A stretch of DNA of 64,000 nucleotides, from positions 38,568-102,567 of the forward strand of contig CAZALT010000001.1 in NCBI GenBank assembly GCA_964485515.1. The letters run 5' to 3'. The position numbers were made by a program, and so were the translations under genes. The notes beneath the pieces were generated by a model that made no database searches, was not told where the DNA came from, and saw nothing but the letters and a program-made list of their open reading frames with translations. The DNA is from CAZALT01 sp964485515. GTDB lineage: Bacteria; Actinomycetota; Acidimicrobiia; Acidimicrobiales; Acidimicrobilacustridaceae. The first letter of the stretch is position 1. Every line of letters starts with the position of its first letter. Below, one piece after another: positions 23,177 to 32,387 of the stretch.

Positions 23177-25513
23177 TCAGCCGCCGGGACGCACCGATGT
23201 CGGCGGGACAGCGGCCGCTTCGGCCGCGGTGATCTCGTGCCAGGCCTGCTCGTAGGTCTGGAGGATCTGCGGGCCGAGCCACTCGGCGAGCACGCCGTTG
23301 TCCCGGTCGTTCCAATGGATCCCGTCGACGCGCTCGGTGAGGTCCATCGCCCCTTGCGGTCTCGCTGCCATGTAGCCGGCGAGGTCGATGACCCGAGCAT
23401 GCGGCCGGGTCGCAGCGACCTCGTTCACCAGCTCGTTGAGTCGGTCCATCCGTGCGGGAGCGCTCTCGGGTTGGTCGTCGGGATCGAGGCCCTCCCTGAT
23501 GCCCGACTTGACGGGGGGGTGGGTCAGCCAGATGACGACGGCGCCCCGTGACGCCAAGATGTCCATCGCGGTGGCCAGCTCTCGGGCGAAGAAGGCGTCG
23601 TAGAGCGGATCGCCCATGTGGCGCCACTCGTCGTCGGGGCTCAGCTGCTTGTCGAGCACGTCCCAGATGCCCACCATGGCCACGACGACCTGGGGCTTGA
23701 CGTGACCCGGCGCAACCACGCCGTCCTCGTTGTCGGTCCCATCCAGCTCCTGGGCGTACTGCTCGACCCAGTCGGGGCACAGGACTCCGGCCTGTTCGAC
23801 CTTCTGGGAGTACAGCTGGAGGCCGCCCCGAGCGAGACCGCATCCGAAGTCGCCCTTGTTGGCGACCTGCATGGCGTCGTTCGCCTGGGCCCAGCCGATG
23901 AGGCCGTGCGGGGCCTCGCCCACGAGCGTGAACAACGCAGAGTCGCCCTCGAAGAGGACGTGCAGGTCGTTGCCCTGGGCAAAGGGCAGCAGCGGGACCT
24001 GTTCGGGTGCCGGTGGGATGGGGGTGACCTCTCGCAAGAGGGTGGTGGTCGTGGTGGGCGCGTCCTGTGCGCTCAACGAGAAGTGGTCGTTGTCGAGCGT
24101 CACCTGCTGGCTGAGGTCGCGCGGCTGCGAGGTGACGAAGAACGTCGCGCCGACGATGACCGCGATGGCCAGCGGAGCGGCGACGAGGGGTTGCCAGCGT
24201 GTGAGGCGCTTCTTCTCCCGGATGGGCGACTCGACGAGCCGGAGCGAGGTCTCGGCGAGCGTGAACGTGACGGCGAGCTTGAGGGCGAACAGCGCGTAGG
24301 CGTTCCAGCCCGGCAGCGCCTCACCCAGCCACAAGAAGATCGGCCAGTGGATGAGGTAGGCGCCGTAGGACACCCGACCAAGCCAGCGCAGCACGGGTGT
24401 GGACAGCACCACCTTGACGACGCCGGGCTGGGTGGCGGCGACGATGACGGCGCACGACAGCAGGGCGTACACGGCGAACCCGCCTCGGTACAGCCACGAG
24501 TCGGTCTGGGCGGTGCCGTGCCACAGGAACAGGACGGCGACGAGCGCAGCAGACCCGAGCGCGAGGGCGATGCGGCGCACGGTGCGGGGGAGCAGGTCGC
24601 GGTCGATGAGCACGACGGCGAGCACCGCACCCAAGAGCAGTTCGGCGGCCCGTGTGTCGGTCCCGTAGTAGACGCGGGACGTGTCACCCGGGGAGTAGAG
24701 CCATGCCATCTCGAGGGTCGAGGCGACGGCGAGACCGCCGAGGATCCACAGCAGGGCGGTTCGGCGGAACGCGATGCGCACGACGAGCACGCTGATCAGC
24801 AAGGGGAACACGACGTAGAACTGCTCTTCGATGGCGAGCGACCAGAAGTGCAGCAACGGTGACGGGGCGGCGAACAGGGACTCGTAGGACTGGCCGCTGA
24901 TCACGAAGTGCCAGTTGGCCACGTAGGCCAACGCCGAGATGACGTCGCCCGGGAGGGAGTCGAGCTGGCTGGGTGACGCCACGAACGGTGCGAACAGCAC
25001 GACGACGCCGCCGAGGACGACGAGCGACGCCGGCATGAGCCGACGGAAACGCCGCCCCCAGAACTTGCGGAGGGAGATCGTGCCGGTGGACCGGTGCTCG
25101 AGGATCAACAGGGTCGTGATGAGGAACCCGGAGAGGGTGAAGAAGGTCGAGACGCCGAGGAAGCCACCGGTGGCCCACTCGAAGCCACCGTGGAAGACCA
25201 GCACGCCGGCGACGGCGAGGCCCCGCAGGCCCTCGAGCCCGGGCTGGAAAGCCATCGATCGGCGCACGGGAGGGCCCGACGGGCGACCCGGTTCGGGCGG
25301 CTGCTCGGTCCGCGACGCGGTCGCGGTCGAGGCGTGGCCCGACGAGCCGCCGGACGGGTCATCCCCGGTGCCGATCTCGGGCGGCGACCCACCGGACGAG
25401 CGAGACGAGCGAGACGAGCCAGAGGACCCGGCGGAGGTGGCGGCGACCCCGGGGGCGCTGTGGTGCAGGAGGTCGAGCAGGGGCGACAGGTCGGCGCGCT
25501 CTGTGCTCATCAT
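23177..25513 (-). CDS. Acyltransferase-3/OafA family membrane protein with C-terminal SGNH domain
   Basis: 778 residues from tandem ATG codons (25513/25510) behind GAGGGG. A Ser/Gly-rich cytoplasmic N-tail (about 85 residues) is followed by the acyltransferase_3 core with about ten helices (LEGLRGLAVAGVLVFHGG, FWGRRFRRLMPASL, HFWSLAIEEQFYVVFPLL) and an extracytoplasmic SGNH domain with GDS (block I, VLFEGDSALF) and the DGIHW block V. OafA-SGNH proteins O-acetylate cell-envelope polysaccharides or lipids. It is a close paralogue of the gene at 27205-29265. It is the first gene of the minus-strand envelope run. The frame stays open 589 codons further upstream, but that part is only the antisense of the mannosyltransferase gene. 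Confidence 0.92.
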   Translation of the reverse strand: MMSTERADLSPLLDLLHHSAPGVAATSAGSSGSSRSSRSSGGSPPEIGTGDDPSGGSSGHASTATASRTEQPPEPGRPSGPPVRRSMAFQPGLEGLRGLAVAGVLVFHGGFEWATGGFLGVSTFFTLSGFLITTLLILEHRSTGTISLRKFWGRRFRRLMPASLVVLGGVVVLFAPFVASPSQLDSLPGDVISALAYVANWHFVISGQSYESLFAAPSPLLHFWSLAIEEQFYVVFPLLISVLVVRIAFRRTALLWILGGLAVASTLEMAWLYSPGDTSRVYYGTDTRAAELLLGAVLAVVLIDRDLLPRTVRRIALALGSAALVAVLFLWHGTAQTDSWLYRGGFAVYALLSCAVIVAATQPGVVKVVLSTPVLRWLGRVSYGAYLIHWPIFLWLGEALPGWNAYALFALKLAVTFTLAETSLRLVESPIREKKRLTRWQPLVAAPLAIAVIVGATFFVTSQPRDLSQQVTLDNDHFSLSAQDAPTTTTTLLREVTPIPPAPEQVPLLPFAQGNDLHVLFEGDSALFTLVGEAPHGLIGWAQANDAMQVANKGDFGCGLARGGLQLYSQKVEQAGVLCPDWVEQYAQELDGTDNEDGVVAPGHVKPQVVVAMVGIWDVLDKQLSPDDEWRHMGDPLYDAFFARELATAMDILASRGAVVIWLTHPPVKSGIREGLDPDDQPESAPARMDRLNELVNEVAATRPHARVIDLAGYMAARPQGAMDLTERVDGIHWNDRDNGVLAEWLGPQILQTYEQAWHEITAAEAAAVPPTSVRPGG

Positions 25514-25683
25514 CACCCCTCTCTGCTCGATCGTTCGGTTGCGGTCGCTCGGTTGCGGTCTTGATCGGCCACCGGTCGCCTCGACCGCCGAGGAGGTCGA
25601 GACTGCGGGCTCGACCACCCGGCGGACCGTCCAGCTTGCCAGGATCATCTGGCGAAGTGGCAGCACGGTGGCCGAGGACACCA

Positions 25684-25712
25684 TTGACACCGGGCAGCGC
25701 CAACGGTAGACC
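25684..25712 (+). promoter_or_regulatory. Promoter of the GT39-like gene at 25721
   Basis: TTGACA (25684-25689), 17-nt spacer, TAGACC (25707-25712), 8 nt to the ATG. A good housekeeping sigma -35; the -10 lacks its final T. Confidence 0.55.
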
Positions 25713-25720
25713 CGGCCGCC

Positions 25721-27166
25721 ATGTCGGGCGGCGATCGATCTTCCAGCCCACCGGGGCGGTGGACCGCCCTGCGACGAGGTCTGCGCCACGAGCGCGCCTG
25801 GCAGGTCCTCGCCGGTGCCGTGGTCGTCGGCTTCGTCCTGCGCCTCGCCTGGGTGCTCTACGCCACCCGCGAGCCGGTCGGCTACCACGACCCGACGTTC
25901 TACGAGCACCTGGCGTGGGACCTCGCGAACGGTCGCGGCTACGTGGGGGAGTCGGGCCTGCCGACCGCGTACTACCCGCCCGGCTACCCGATGATCCTCA
26001 GTGCGATCTTCGCCCTGGTCCTGCACACCCCGCTGCCCGACAACCTGCCGATGGCGGGCGCGCTGATGAACCTCGTGTTCGGGACCGCCACGATCCTCAC
26101 GGTCGGGCTGCTCGGCCGACGGCTCGTCGGGCCGTGGGTCGGGGCGATCGCCGCGATCGTGGTGGCACTGTTCCCCAGCCTGATCCTGCACACGTCGCTC
26201 TTGCTGAGCGAGACCACGTTCAACTTCTTCCTCACCGCGACCCTGCTCGTGTTGCTCTGGAACCCGTGGCGGAACCCGGCGCCGGGTCGTGACCGGATCG
26301 TGGCCGTGGGGATGCTCACCGGGCTGTGCGTGCTCATCCGGCCCGTCGCCCTCCCCGTCCTGGTGGCCTTCGCCGTGGGGTTGTGGTTGGCCCGGGCCCC
26401 CTGGCGTGTCACCTGCGTGCGGATCGGGCTCCTCGCCCTCGGCGTCGTCGCCGTCGTGGCGCCCTGGACGGCGCGGAACGCGGTGGCGATGGACGCCTTC
26501 GTCCCCATCTCGACGAACACGGGCGACAACCTGTGCATCGGCAACCACGACGGGGCCCAGGGCGGCTTCGCCCTGCCCGAGTCGTGCTTCGAGGGCGTAC
26601 CCCCGTTCCCGCAGGACTGGGGCGACGTCGAGCGCAACGAGGAGACGACGCGTCGCGCCCTGCAGTGGATCCTCGACAACCCCCTGGAGCAGCCGTCGCT
26701 CATCTGGTGGCGGAACTACTACACGTTCGTCAACGATCGCGACCCCATCGTCGAGTCGACGTCGTACGGGGAGGACCCGTGGATGTCCCCGCGGATGGTC
26801 GACGTGCTCGGCACGACGTCGGACGCCTACTTCTTCGGGATCTCGGCCGTCGCCGCGGTCGGGGTGGTAGCCATGGCGGGACGACGGCGCCCCCGTCGCT
26901 GGACCTACCTGCTGACGATGGTGGCGATGATCACCGCGACCTGGTGGACCTTCGGCGACGTCCGGTTCCACCTCCCGCTCAACCCTTTGCTCGCGGTTCC
27001 CGCCGCGATCGTGGTGGCCGGTGTGCCCCTGATGCGCCGTCAGATCACGTCGACCGGGCCTGGCGCCGGTGCACCGGTCACGGAACCGACGCGCCGCGGC
27101 ACGCGACGTGCTGGCGACGCCGGACAGGTCCGCGACGCCCCGCACCCTGGCGACCAGGGGGCGTGA
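25721..27166 (+). CDS. GT-C glycosyltransferase (ArnT/GT39-like), membrane
   Basis: 481 residues with about ten hydrophobic helices. The first extracytoplasmic loop carries an acidic motif and a YYPPGYP-type signature (EPVGYHDPTFYEHLAWDLANGRGYV ... AYYPPGYPMIL), as in ArnT and PMT-like enzymes that take sugar from polyprenyl phosphate. A C-terminal periplasmic tail (after residue 300) and a basic, Gly/Pro-rich end follow. It is divergent from one acyltransferase and 38 nt upstream of the other. Acceptor and sugar unknown. Confidence 0.85.
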   Translation: MSGGDRSSSPPGRWTALRRGLRHERAWQVLAGAVVVGFVLRLAWVLYATREPVGYHDPTFYEHLAWDLANGRGYVGESGLPTAYYPPGYPMILSAIFALVLHTPLPDNLPMAGALMNLVFGTATILTVGLLGRRLVGPWVGAIAAIVVALFPSLILHTSLLLSETTFNFFLTATLLVLLWNPWRNPAPGRDRIVAVGMLTGLCVLIRPVALPVLVAFAVGLWLARAPWRVTCVRIGLLALGVVAVVAPWTARNAVAMDAFVPISTNTGDNLCIGNHDGAQGGFALPESCFEGVPPFPQDWGDVERNEETTRRALQWILDNPLEQPSLIWWRNYYTFVNDRDPIVESTSYGEDPWMSPRMVDVLGTTSDAYFFGISAVAAVGVVAMAGRRRPRRWTYLLTMVAMITATWWTFGDVRFHLPLNPLLAVPAAIVVAGVPLMRRQITSTGPGAGAPVTEPTRRGTRRAGDAGQVRDAPHPGDQGA

Positions 27167-27204
27167 CCGGAGACACGCGGGGTCCGCTGGTACGCTCCGC
27201 GGCC

Positions 27205-29265
27205 GTGTCCGCCGGCGCTGAACCATCGGTCGGCCGGCCTCTCGACGACGAGGATCCGGCGAGCGAACCACTCGCTCCACCCGACTTCGAACCGTCGCGA
27301 CGCTCGCTCAAGTTCCAGCCCGGACTCGAGGGCCTTCGAGGGCTCGCCGTCGCCGCGGTCCTGCTCTTCCACGGAGGCTTCAGCTGGGCCACGGGCGGCT
27401 TCCTGGGCGTCTCGACGTTCTTCACCCTCTCCGGGTACCTGATCACGTCGCTGCTGCTGCTCGAGCACAGCTCCACCGGCACGATCTCGCTACGCCGGTT
27501 CTGGGGCCGGCGCTTCCGCCGACTCATGCCGGCCTCGCTCGTCTGCCTGGCGGGAATCGTCGTGCTGTTCGCGCCGTTCGTGGCATCGGTCAGCCAGCTC
27601 GAGACCCTCCGGGGCGATGTCGTCTCGGCGTTGGCCTATGTGGCCAACTGGCACTTCGTGCTCACCGGCCAGTCCTACGAGCAGCTCTTCACGGCGCCCT
27701 CGCCGGTGCTGCACTTCTGGTCGCTCGCCATCGAAGAGCAGTTCTACGTCGTCTTCCCGCTCGTGATGGCGTTGCTTGTGGTCCGGCTCTCGACCACACG
27801 CCGGGCGCTCGGGTGGATCCTCGGCGGCCTCGCCGTGCTCTCCACCTTGGAGATGGCCTGGCTCTACTCACCGGGCGACACCTCCCGCGTCTACTACGGC
27901 ACCGACACCCGAGCCGCCGAGCTGCTGCTCGGCGCGGTGTTGGCCGTGGTCATGGTGGAACGCCGACGCATCATCGGCACCGTGCGCACCGCCGGTGTGG
28001 CGGCAGGCGCGGTCGCCCTGCTCGCAGTCGCGTGGCTGTGGCATGCGGCGAGCCAGACCGACGCGTGGCTCTACCGGGGCGGATTCGGCTTCTACGCCGT
28101 GCTCTCGTGCAGCATCGTGTTCGCCGCGACGCAGCGGGGCGTCGTGCGCACCCTCCTGTCGCTTTCGCTGCTGCGCTGGCTCGGCCGCGTCTCCTACGGC
28201 GCGTACCTCCTGCACTGGCCGATCTTCTTGTGGATCGACGAGGCACTTCCGACCTGGAACGCCTACGCCTCGTTCGCCCTCAAGGTGGCGATCACGCTGG
28301 CCCTGGCCGAGATCTCGCTGCGCGTCATCGAGGCACCGATCCGCGAGCGCAGGCTGCTGCCACGGTGGCAGCCCCTCGTGGCCGCACCGGCCGCCATAGC
28401 CGTCATCGCAGTGGCCCTCGTCGTCACCACCTCATCGATCGGTCCCGACAAGACCCAGCTCGCCTTCGACGCCAACGCCGGCACCGCCAACCTGGCGAGC
28501 ATCCTCCCCCCGTCGACGACCCCGTCCGATGATCAGCCCAGCTCGTCGACCACGGTGCTGGCCCAGCCGGTGCCGGTGCTCATCTTCGGCGACTCGATCG
28601 CCCAGACGCTCGGCGGGGGTTTCGAGGCATGGTCCCAGACCCATTCCGGGATCGTCATCGCCAACGGCGGTGAGGTCGGATGCAGCATCGGTGTCGGTGG
28701 CAAGGTCGGTGCCATCAACGACCAGCGCGTCACGCACCCGAAGTGCGACGAGCGGTTGGCCGCGTTGCCCGACCAGCTGGGCGAGTCCGGCGCGGTGCCC
28801 TACGTGGTGGTCCTCTCGTGCCTCTTCGACGTGGGCGAACGCCAGATCCCCGGTGACGACGCCTGGCGTCGTCCCGGCGACCGGGTGCTCGACGCCTGGC
28901 TCGGCCAGTCGATCCAGGACACCGTTGCGGTGCTGTCCAGCAAGGGGGCCATGGTGGTCTGGCTCACCTGTCCGCTGCTCGACCCGCAGTTCGACGCCAG
29001 CAACTTCATGCGGCCCGGCCCGTACGCCGAGTCGAACCCGGTCTACGTCGACCGGTGGAACGAGATCATCCGCGAGGCGGCCGCAACCAACTCGAACATG
29101 GTCGTCCTCGAGCTGCCCGCCTTCCTGCAACAGGCCTGGCCCGGCGGTCAGCTCGACTCGACCATGCGCACCGACGGCGTGCACTTCACGAAGCAGGCCT
29201 CGGAGGATCTCCTGACCTGGCTCGAACCCCAGCTCACCTCGGGTGAGCTGCTCGCCTCGCCGTAG
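27205..29265 (+). CDS. Acyltransferase-3/OafA family membrane protein with SGNH domain (paralogue of 23177-25513)
   Basis: 686 residues from GTG 27205; TACGCT ends 8 nt upstream, so the start may be leaderless. The acyltransferase core is nearly superimposable on the minus-strand paralogue (FQPGLEGLRGLAVAAVLLFHGG, HFWSLAIEEQFYVVFPLV, YYGTDTRAAELLLGAVLAV are almost identical in both). The SGNH domain has diverged strongly: GDS in LIFGDSIAQT and DGVHF at the end. The different SGNH halves suggest different acyl acceptors or acyl-handling steps on the same envelope polymer (inference). Its stop is 15 nt from the stop of a convergent GT gene. Confidence 0.92.
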   Translation: MSAGAEPSVGRPLDDEDPASEPLAPPDFEPSRRSLKFQPGLEGLRGLAVAAVLLFHGGFSWATGGFLGVSTFFTLSGYLITSLLLLEHSSTGTISLRRFWGRRFRRLMPASLVCLAGIVVLFAPFVASVSQLETLRGDVVSALAYVANWHFVLTGQSYEQLFTAPSPVLHFWSLAIEEQFYVVFPLVMALLVVRLSTTRRALGWILGGLAVLSTLEMAWLYSPGDTSRVYYGTDTRAAELLLGAVLAVVMVERRRIIGTVRTAGVAAGAVALLAVAWLWHAASQTDAWLYRGGFGFYAVLSCSIVFAATQRGVVRTLLSLSLLRWLGRVSYGAYLLHWPIFLWIDEALPTWNAYASFALKVAITLALAEISLRVIEAPIRERRLLPRWQPLVAAPAAIAVIAVALVVTTSSIGPDKTQLAFDANAGTANLASILPPSTTPSDDQPSSSTTVLAQPVPVLIFGDSIAQTLGGGFEAWSQTHSGIVIANGGEVGCSIGVGGKVGAINDQRVTHPKCDERLAALPDQLGESGAVPYVVVLSCLFDVGERQIPGDDAWRRPGDRVLDAWLGQSIQDTVAVLSSKGAMVVWLTCPLLDPQFDASNFMRPGPYAESNPVYVDRWNEIIREAAATNSNMVVLELPAFLQQAWPGGQLDSTMRTDGVHFTKQASEDLLTWLEPQLTSGELLASP

Positions 29266-29280
29266 GCGCAGCGACCCTCG

Positions 29281-30672
29281 TCATGACGCGAGGTCGCGGT
29301 CGGGCCACCAACGGTCGATCAGCACACCGATGGCCACCGCAGCCGCCAGGCACATCGGGGCTTCCGCCGCGGCGCGGAAGCGCATCGAGGCGTAGATCAG
29401 CACCACCGTGACCAGGACGGTGATGGGCACCGACAACAGGATGTAGATCGGTACACGGCGCTTGCGGAGCAGCACGACGCCGGCGATCGAGAACGGCACG
29501 AGCAGCCAGTAGCCGATGGTCGCGGCGACCATGACGCCTCGCGGGAAGAGCTCGACGTACGAGTCGATGTCCATCTGGTGGATCGGTTGGTAGACGCCGA
29601 GGATCCGGCCGATCCGGGCTGCGACCACGACGGGGATCCGACCGACGTTGTCGCCCATGTAGTCGATGGTCCCGTCGAGCTGGACCCGGTTCGCCTCGGC
29701 GTCGTCGACAACCGGTCCGTGGGCGTCGAGGAGCTTCTGACCGCACGTGTAGTCCCAGTAGCCGATCTGGTCGCCGTAGTACGTCGTCTCGCAGTTGGCG
29801 ACCGCGAGCGTGACCTCGAGCTGTCCCGACAAGAAGACCGGGCGGTCGAAGCGACTGAGGTTGTAGCCGACCCACGGGGCGAGCACGACCAGGCCGGCGA
29901 GCGCGGCGGCACCGATGGGCTTCCACAGCGCCGTACCGCATCGGCGTGCGGTCCCGACGGCGAGGGGAAGGACGAGCAGCACCCCGAGCAGCAGCAGCTC
30001 GGATCGGGCGAGCGCGGTGAAGGCCACCGCGACCGACACCCACACCAGCGCGGCCAGCGAGGGACGACGCCAGCACCGATAGGCCAGCCAGAGGGTGGCG
30101 AGCGAGGTGACGATGACCATCGTCTCGGACAGGATCATCCCGTCGTAGCGCCAGACCTGCGGGTAGACGGCGACCAGGAACGCGGCGATGAGACCGACGC
30201 GGCGGCCGAGCATCTCGCGGCCGGTACCTGCCGCCAGGGCGATGGCGACCGCTCCCAACAGGCAAGACGCGATCAGGTGGCCGGTGACCGACGTGATGCC
30301 CACGAACGAGAACAACGCCAGGTAGACGGTGTACAGCGGTGGGTGGTCGGCGGCCTGGACCTCGTTGCCGAGGGCGTACTGGAACGGGTTGATGAAGCCC
30401 TTTCCGTCGGCGAGCAGGTTGGCACCCTGGTGGTAGTAGACGGGGTCGCCGACGAGCTCGACGCCCCGACGAGCTGTCCACACGTACACGAGCCGGATGG
30501 TCAGCCCGATCGCGGTGATGGCGGCGACCACGGCCCACCAGCGCCAGTCGAACCGCTTGGGTTCCGGTGTGCCGGACGCGTCGGCGCACAGCTCGCCGTC
30601 GCGCACGTCGACGTCCGGTCGTGTCGCGTCGCCCCGGCTCGGTGTGCTCGCCGATGCCCCCAGATCTGCCAT
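29281..30672 (-). CDS. GT-C glycosyltransferase (GT39-like), membrane
   Basis: 463 residues from the ATG at 30672, chosen over an upstream in-frame start because a TAGCCT box lies 8 nt before it. The N-terminal cytoplasmic tail of about 45 residues is followed by the first helix and the loop GVELVGDPVYYHQGANLLADGKGFINPF with an acidic residue, then ADHPPLYTVYLALF, the PMT/ArnT pattern, and about nine further helices. The predicted donor is a polyprenyl-phosphate sugar. It is divergent from another GT-C gene at 30810 and convergent with the acyltransferase. Confidence 0.85.
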   Translation of the reverse strand: MADLGASASTPSRGDATRPDVDVRDGELCADASGTPEPKRFDWRWWAVVAAITAIGLTIRLVYVWTARRGVELVGDPVYYHQGANLLADGKGFINPFQYALGNEVQAADHPPLYTVYLALFSFVGITSVTGHLIASCLLGAVAIALAAGTGREMLGRRVGLIAAFLVAVYPQVWRYDGMILSETMVIVTSLATLWLAYRCWRRPSLAALVWVSVAVAFTALARSELLLLGVLLVLPLAVGTARRCGTALWKPIGAAALAGLVVLAPWVGYNLSRFDRPVFLSGQLEVTLAVANCETTYYGDQIGYWDYTCGQKLLDAHGPVVDDAEANRVQLDGTIDYMGDNVGRIPVVVAARIGRILGVYQPIHQMDIDSYVELFPRGVMVAATIGYWLLVPFSIAGVVLLRKRRVPIYILLSVPITVLVTVVLIYASMRFRAAAEAPMCLAAAVAIGVLIDRWWPDRDLAS

Positions 30673-30796
30673 CGGCGAGGAGGCTACAGCCCGGCTCCCA
30701 TGGCACTGGATCAACCACAGAGATCAGCCGTCGGGTCTCTGGCCGACCGACCAGGTGTTCGTCCGGTGACGTTCCGTTGCGGGGACGACCTGTGGG

Positions 30797-30802
30797 TAGC
30801 AT
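30797..30802 (+). promoter_or_regulatory. -10 box for the GT-C gene at 30810
   Basis: TAGCAT, 7 nt before the ATG at 30810, with no Shine-Dalgarno; leaderless-type start. Confidence 0.45.
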
Positions 30803-30809
30803 CGCCGGG

Positions 30810-32387
30810 ATGTCCGAGCAGGTCCCCTCGTCGGCGAACAGCCGCGGCGATTCGCCCGCCGACACCGGGGACCCGATACCGCTCGCGCTCACCGTGGTGG
30901 TCGTGGTCGCGGTCGTCGCCGGTGTCGTCACGCGATTCGTCACCACGTCCTCGCTGTGGCTCGACGAGGCCCTCTCGGTCAACATCGCGAGCCTGCCGAT
31001 CGGCGACATCGGCGAGGCGCTGCGCCACGACGGCCATCCGCCGCTCTACTACGTGCTGCTCCACGGGTGGATCGAGGTCTTCGGGTCGGGCGACGTCGCG
31101 GTCCGGTCCCTCAGCGGTGTGATCGCCGTCGCCTGCCTCCCGCTGGCCTACCTGGCCGGCCGACGACGAGGCGGCCACACCGCCGGGCTGATCACCCTCG
31201 CCGTGTTCGCCGCGGCACCGTTCGCCATCCGGTACGGCACCGAGACGCGCATGTACTCCTTGGTGATCCTCCTGGTCCTCATCGGCTATCTGCTCCTCGA
31301 CGACATCGTCGTCCGAGGCAAGGGCGGCGTCGCTCGCCTCGTCGCCGTCACCGTCGTCACCGCCGCGCTGCTCTACACCCACTACTGGAGCATGTGGCTT
31401 CTGACCGTCGTCGGCATCGGCCTGCTGTGGGGAACCTGGCGAACCGAGGGCGACGCGCGTCGACGCCGGGTGCAGACGATCGGCGCGCTGGTCGTGGGCG
31501 GGGCCCTCTTCCTGCCCTGGGTCCCGTCGCTGCTCTACCAGAGCGAGCACACCGGTACGCCGTGGGCCGAGCCGATGCGGCCGTTCGCCGCGGCGGCGAC
31601 CGCGCTGGGCGACTTCGGCGGCGGAGGGTTCCGCGACGCCGACCTGATCGGCTCGCTCCTGCTCGTCCTCGCTCTCCTCGCGATCTTCGGCATCGCGGTG
31701 GATCGAGCCACGATCCAGCTCGATCTGCGCACCGTGACGCAGTACCGGCGCGAAGCGATGATCGTGGTCGGGACCTTCGCCATCGGGATCGCCGCCACCT
31801 TCGCCGCCCACGGCACGTTCGCGACGCGCTACGCCGCCGTCTTCTTCCCGCTGTTCGTCATCCTGGTCGCCGGCGGCATCACGAGGTTCGCCGGCAAGTG
31901 GGTGCAGGTCGGCGCTCTGGCCTGCATCGTGGCGTCCGGGTCGCTCGGCGCCTACTGGTCGGTCACCTTCTCGCGAAGCCAGACCGCGGCCCTGGCCAAC
32001 GCGGTCCGGGAGATCGCGCAGCCGGGCGACCTCGTCGTCTACTGTCCCGACCAACTCGGCCCCGGCGGTACGCGAGTCATGCCCGACGATGTGATCCAGC
32101 TCCGCTTCCCCGACCTCGGCGACCCTCGATTCGTCGACTGGGTCGACTACGCCGACCGCAAAACGGCGATCGACCCCGCGGAGGTGGCCACCCGCTCCCT
32201 CGATCGGGCGCAGAACCGAGGGATCTTCGTGGTCTGGAGCGGCGGTTACCGCACCATGGAAGGCGTGTGCGAGGCCTTCGTCGCCGCGCTGTCCGCGCAA
32301 CGGCCCGGGTCGGTTTCGCTCGTCTCGGCCGACAGCCCGTCGAACTACGAGCACGGCGAGCTCGTCTACTTCCCGCCGGCGCCATGA
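30810..32387 (+). CDS. GT-C glycosyltransferase (GT39/mannosyltransferase-like)
   Basis: 525 residues. The frame is open from 30567, but the ATG at 30810 follows a TAGCAT box by 7 nt and starts a normal N-terminus (short cytoplasmic tail, then a helix). The first loop TSSLWLDEALSVNIASLPIGDI contains the DE pair, and HDGHPPLYYVLLHGW is the second conserved motif of this family. About ten helices, then a C-terminal extracytoplasmic domain of about 130 residues. Stop and next start overlap as ATGA. Donor and acceptor unknown. Confidence 0.87.
   Translation: MSEQVPSSANSRGDSPADTGDPIPLALTVVVVVAVVAGVVTRFVTTSSLWLDEALSVNIASLPIGDIGEALRHDGHPPLYYVLLHGWIEVFGSGDVAVRSLSGVIAVACLPLAYLAGRRRGGHTAGLITLAVFAAAPFAIRYGTETRMYSLVILLVLIGYLLLDDIVVRGKGGVARLVAVTVVTAALLYTHYWSMWLLTVVGIGLLWGTWRTEGDARRRRVQTIGALVVGGALFLPWVPSLLYQSEHTGTPWAEPMRPFAAAATALGDFGGGGFRDADLIGSLLLVLALLAIFGIAVDRATIQLDLRTVTQYRREAMIVVGTFAIGIAATFAAHGTFATRYAAVFFPLFVILVAGGITRFAGKWVQVGALACIVASGSLGAYWSVTFSRSQTAALANAVREIAQPGDLVVYCPDQLGPGGTRVMPDDVIQLRFPDLGDPRFVDWVDYADRKTAIDPAEVATRSLDRAQNRGIFVVWSGGYRTMEGVCEAFVAALSAQRPGSVSLVSADSPSNYEHGELVYFPPAP

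Noticed and set aside
25514..27280. 589-codon upstream extension of the minus-strand acyltransferase frame
   Set aside because: It is the antisense of the GT39-like gene and the start of the second acyltransferase; composition is not protein-like and a proper RBS-ATG exists at 25513.
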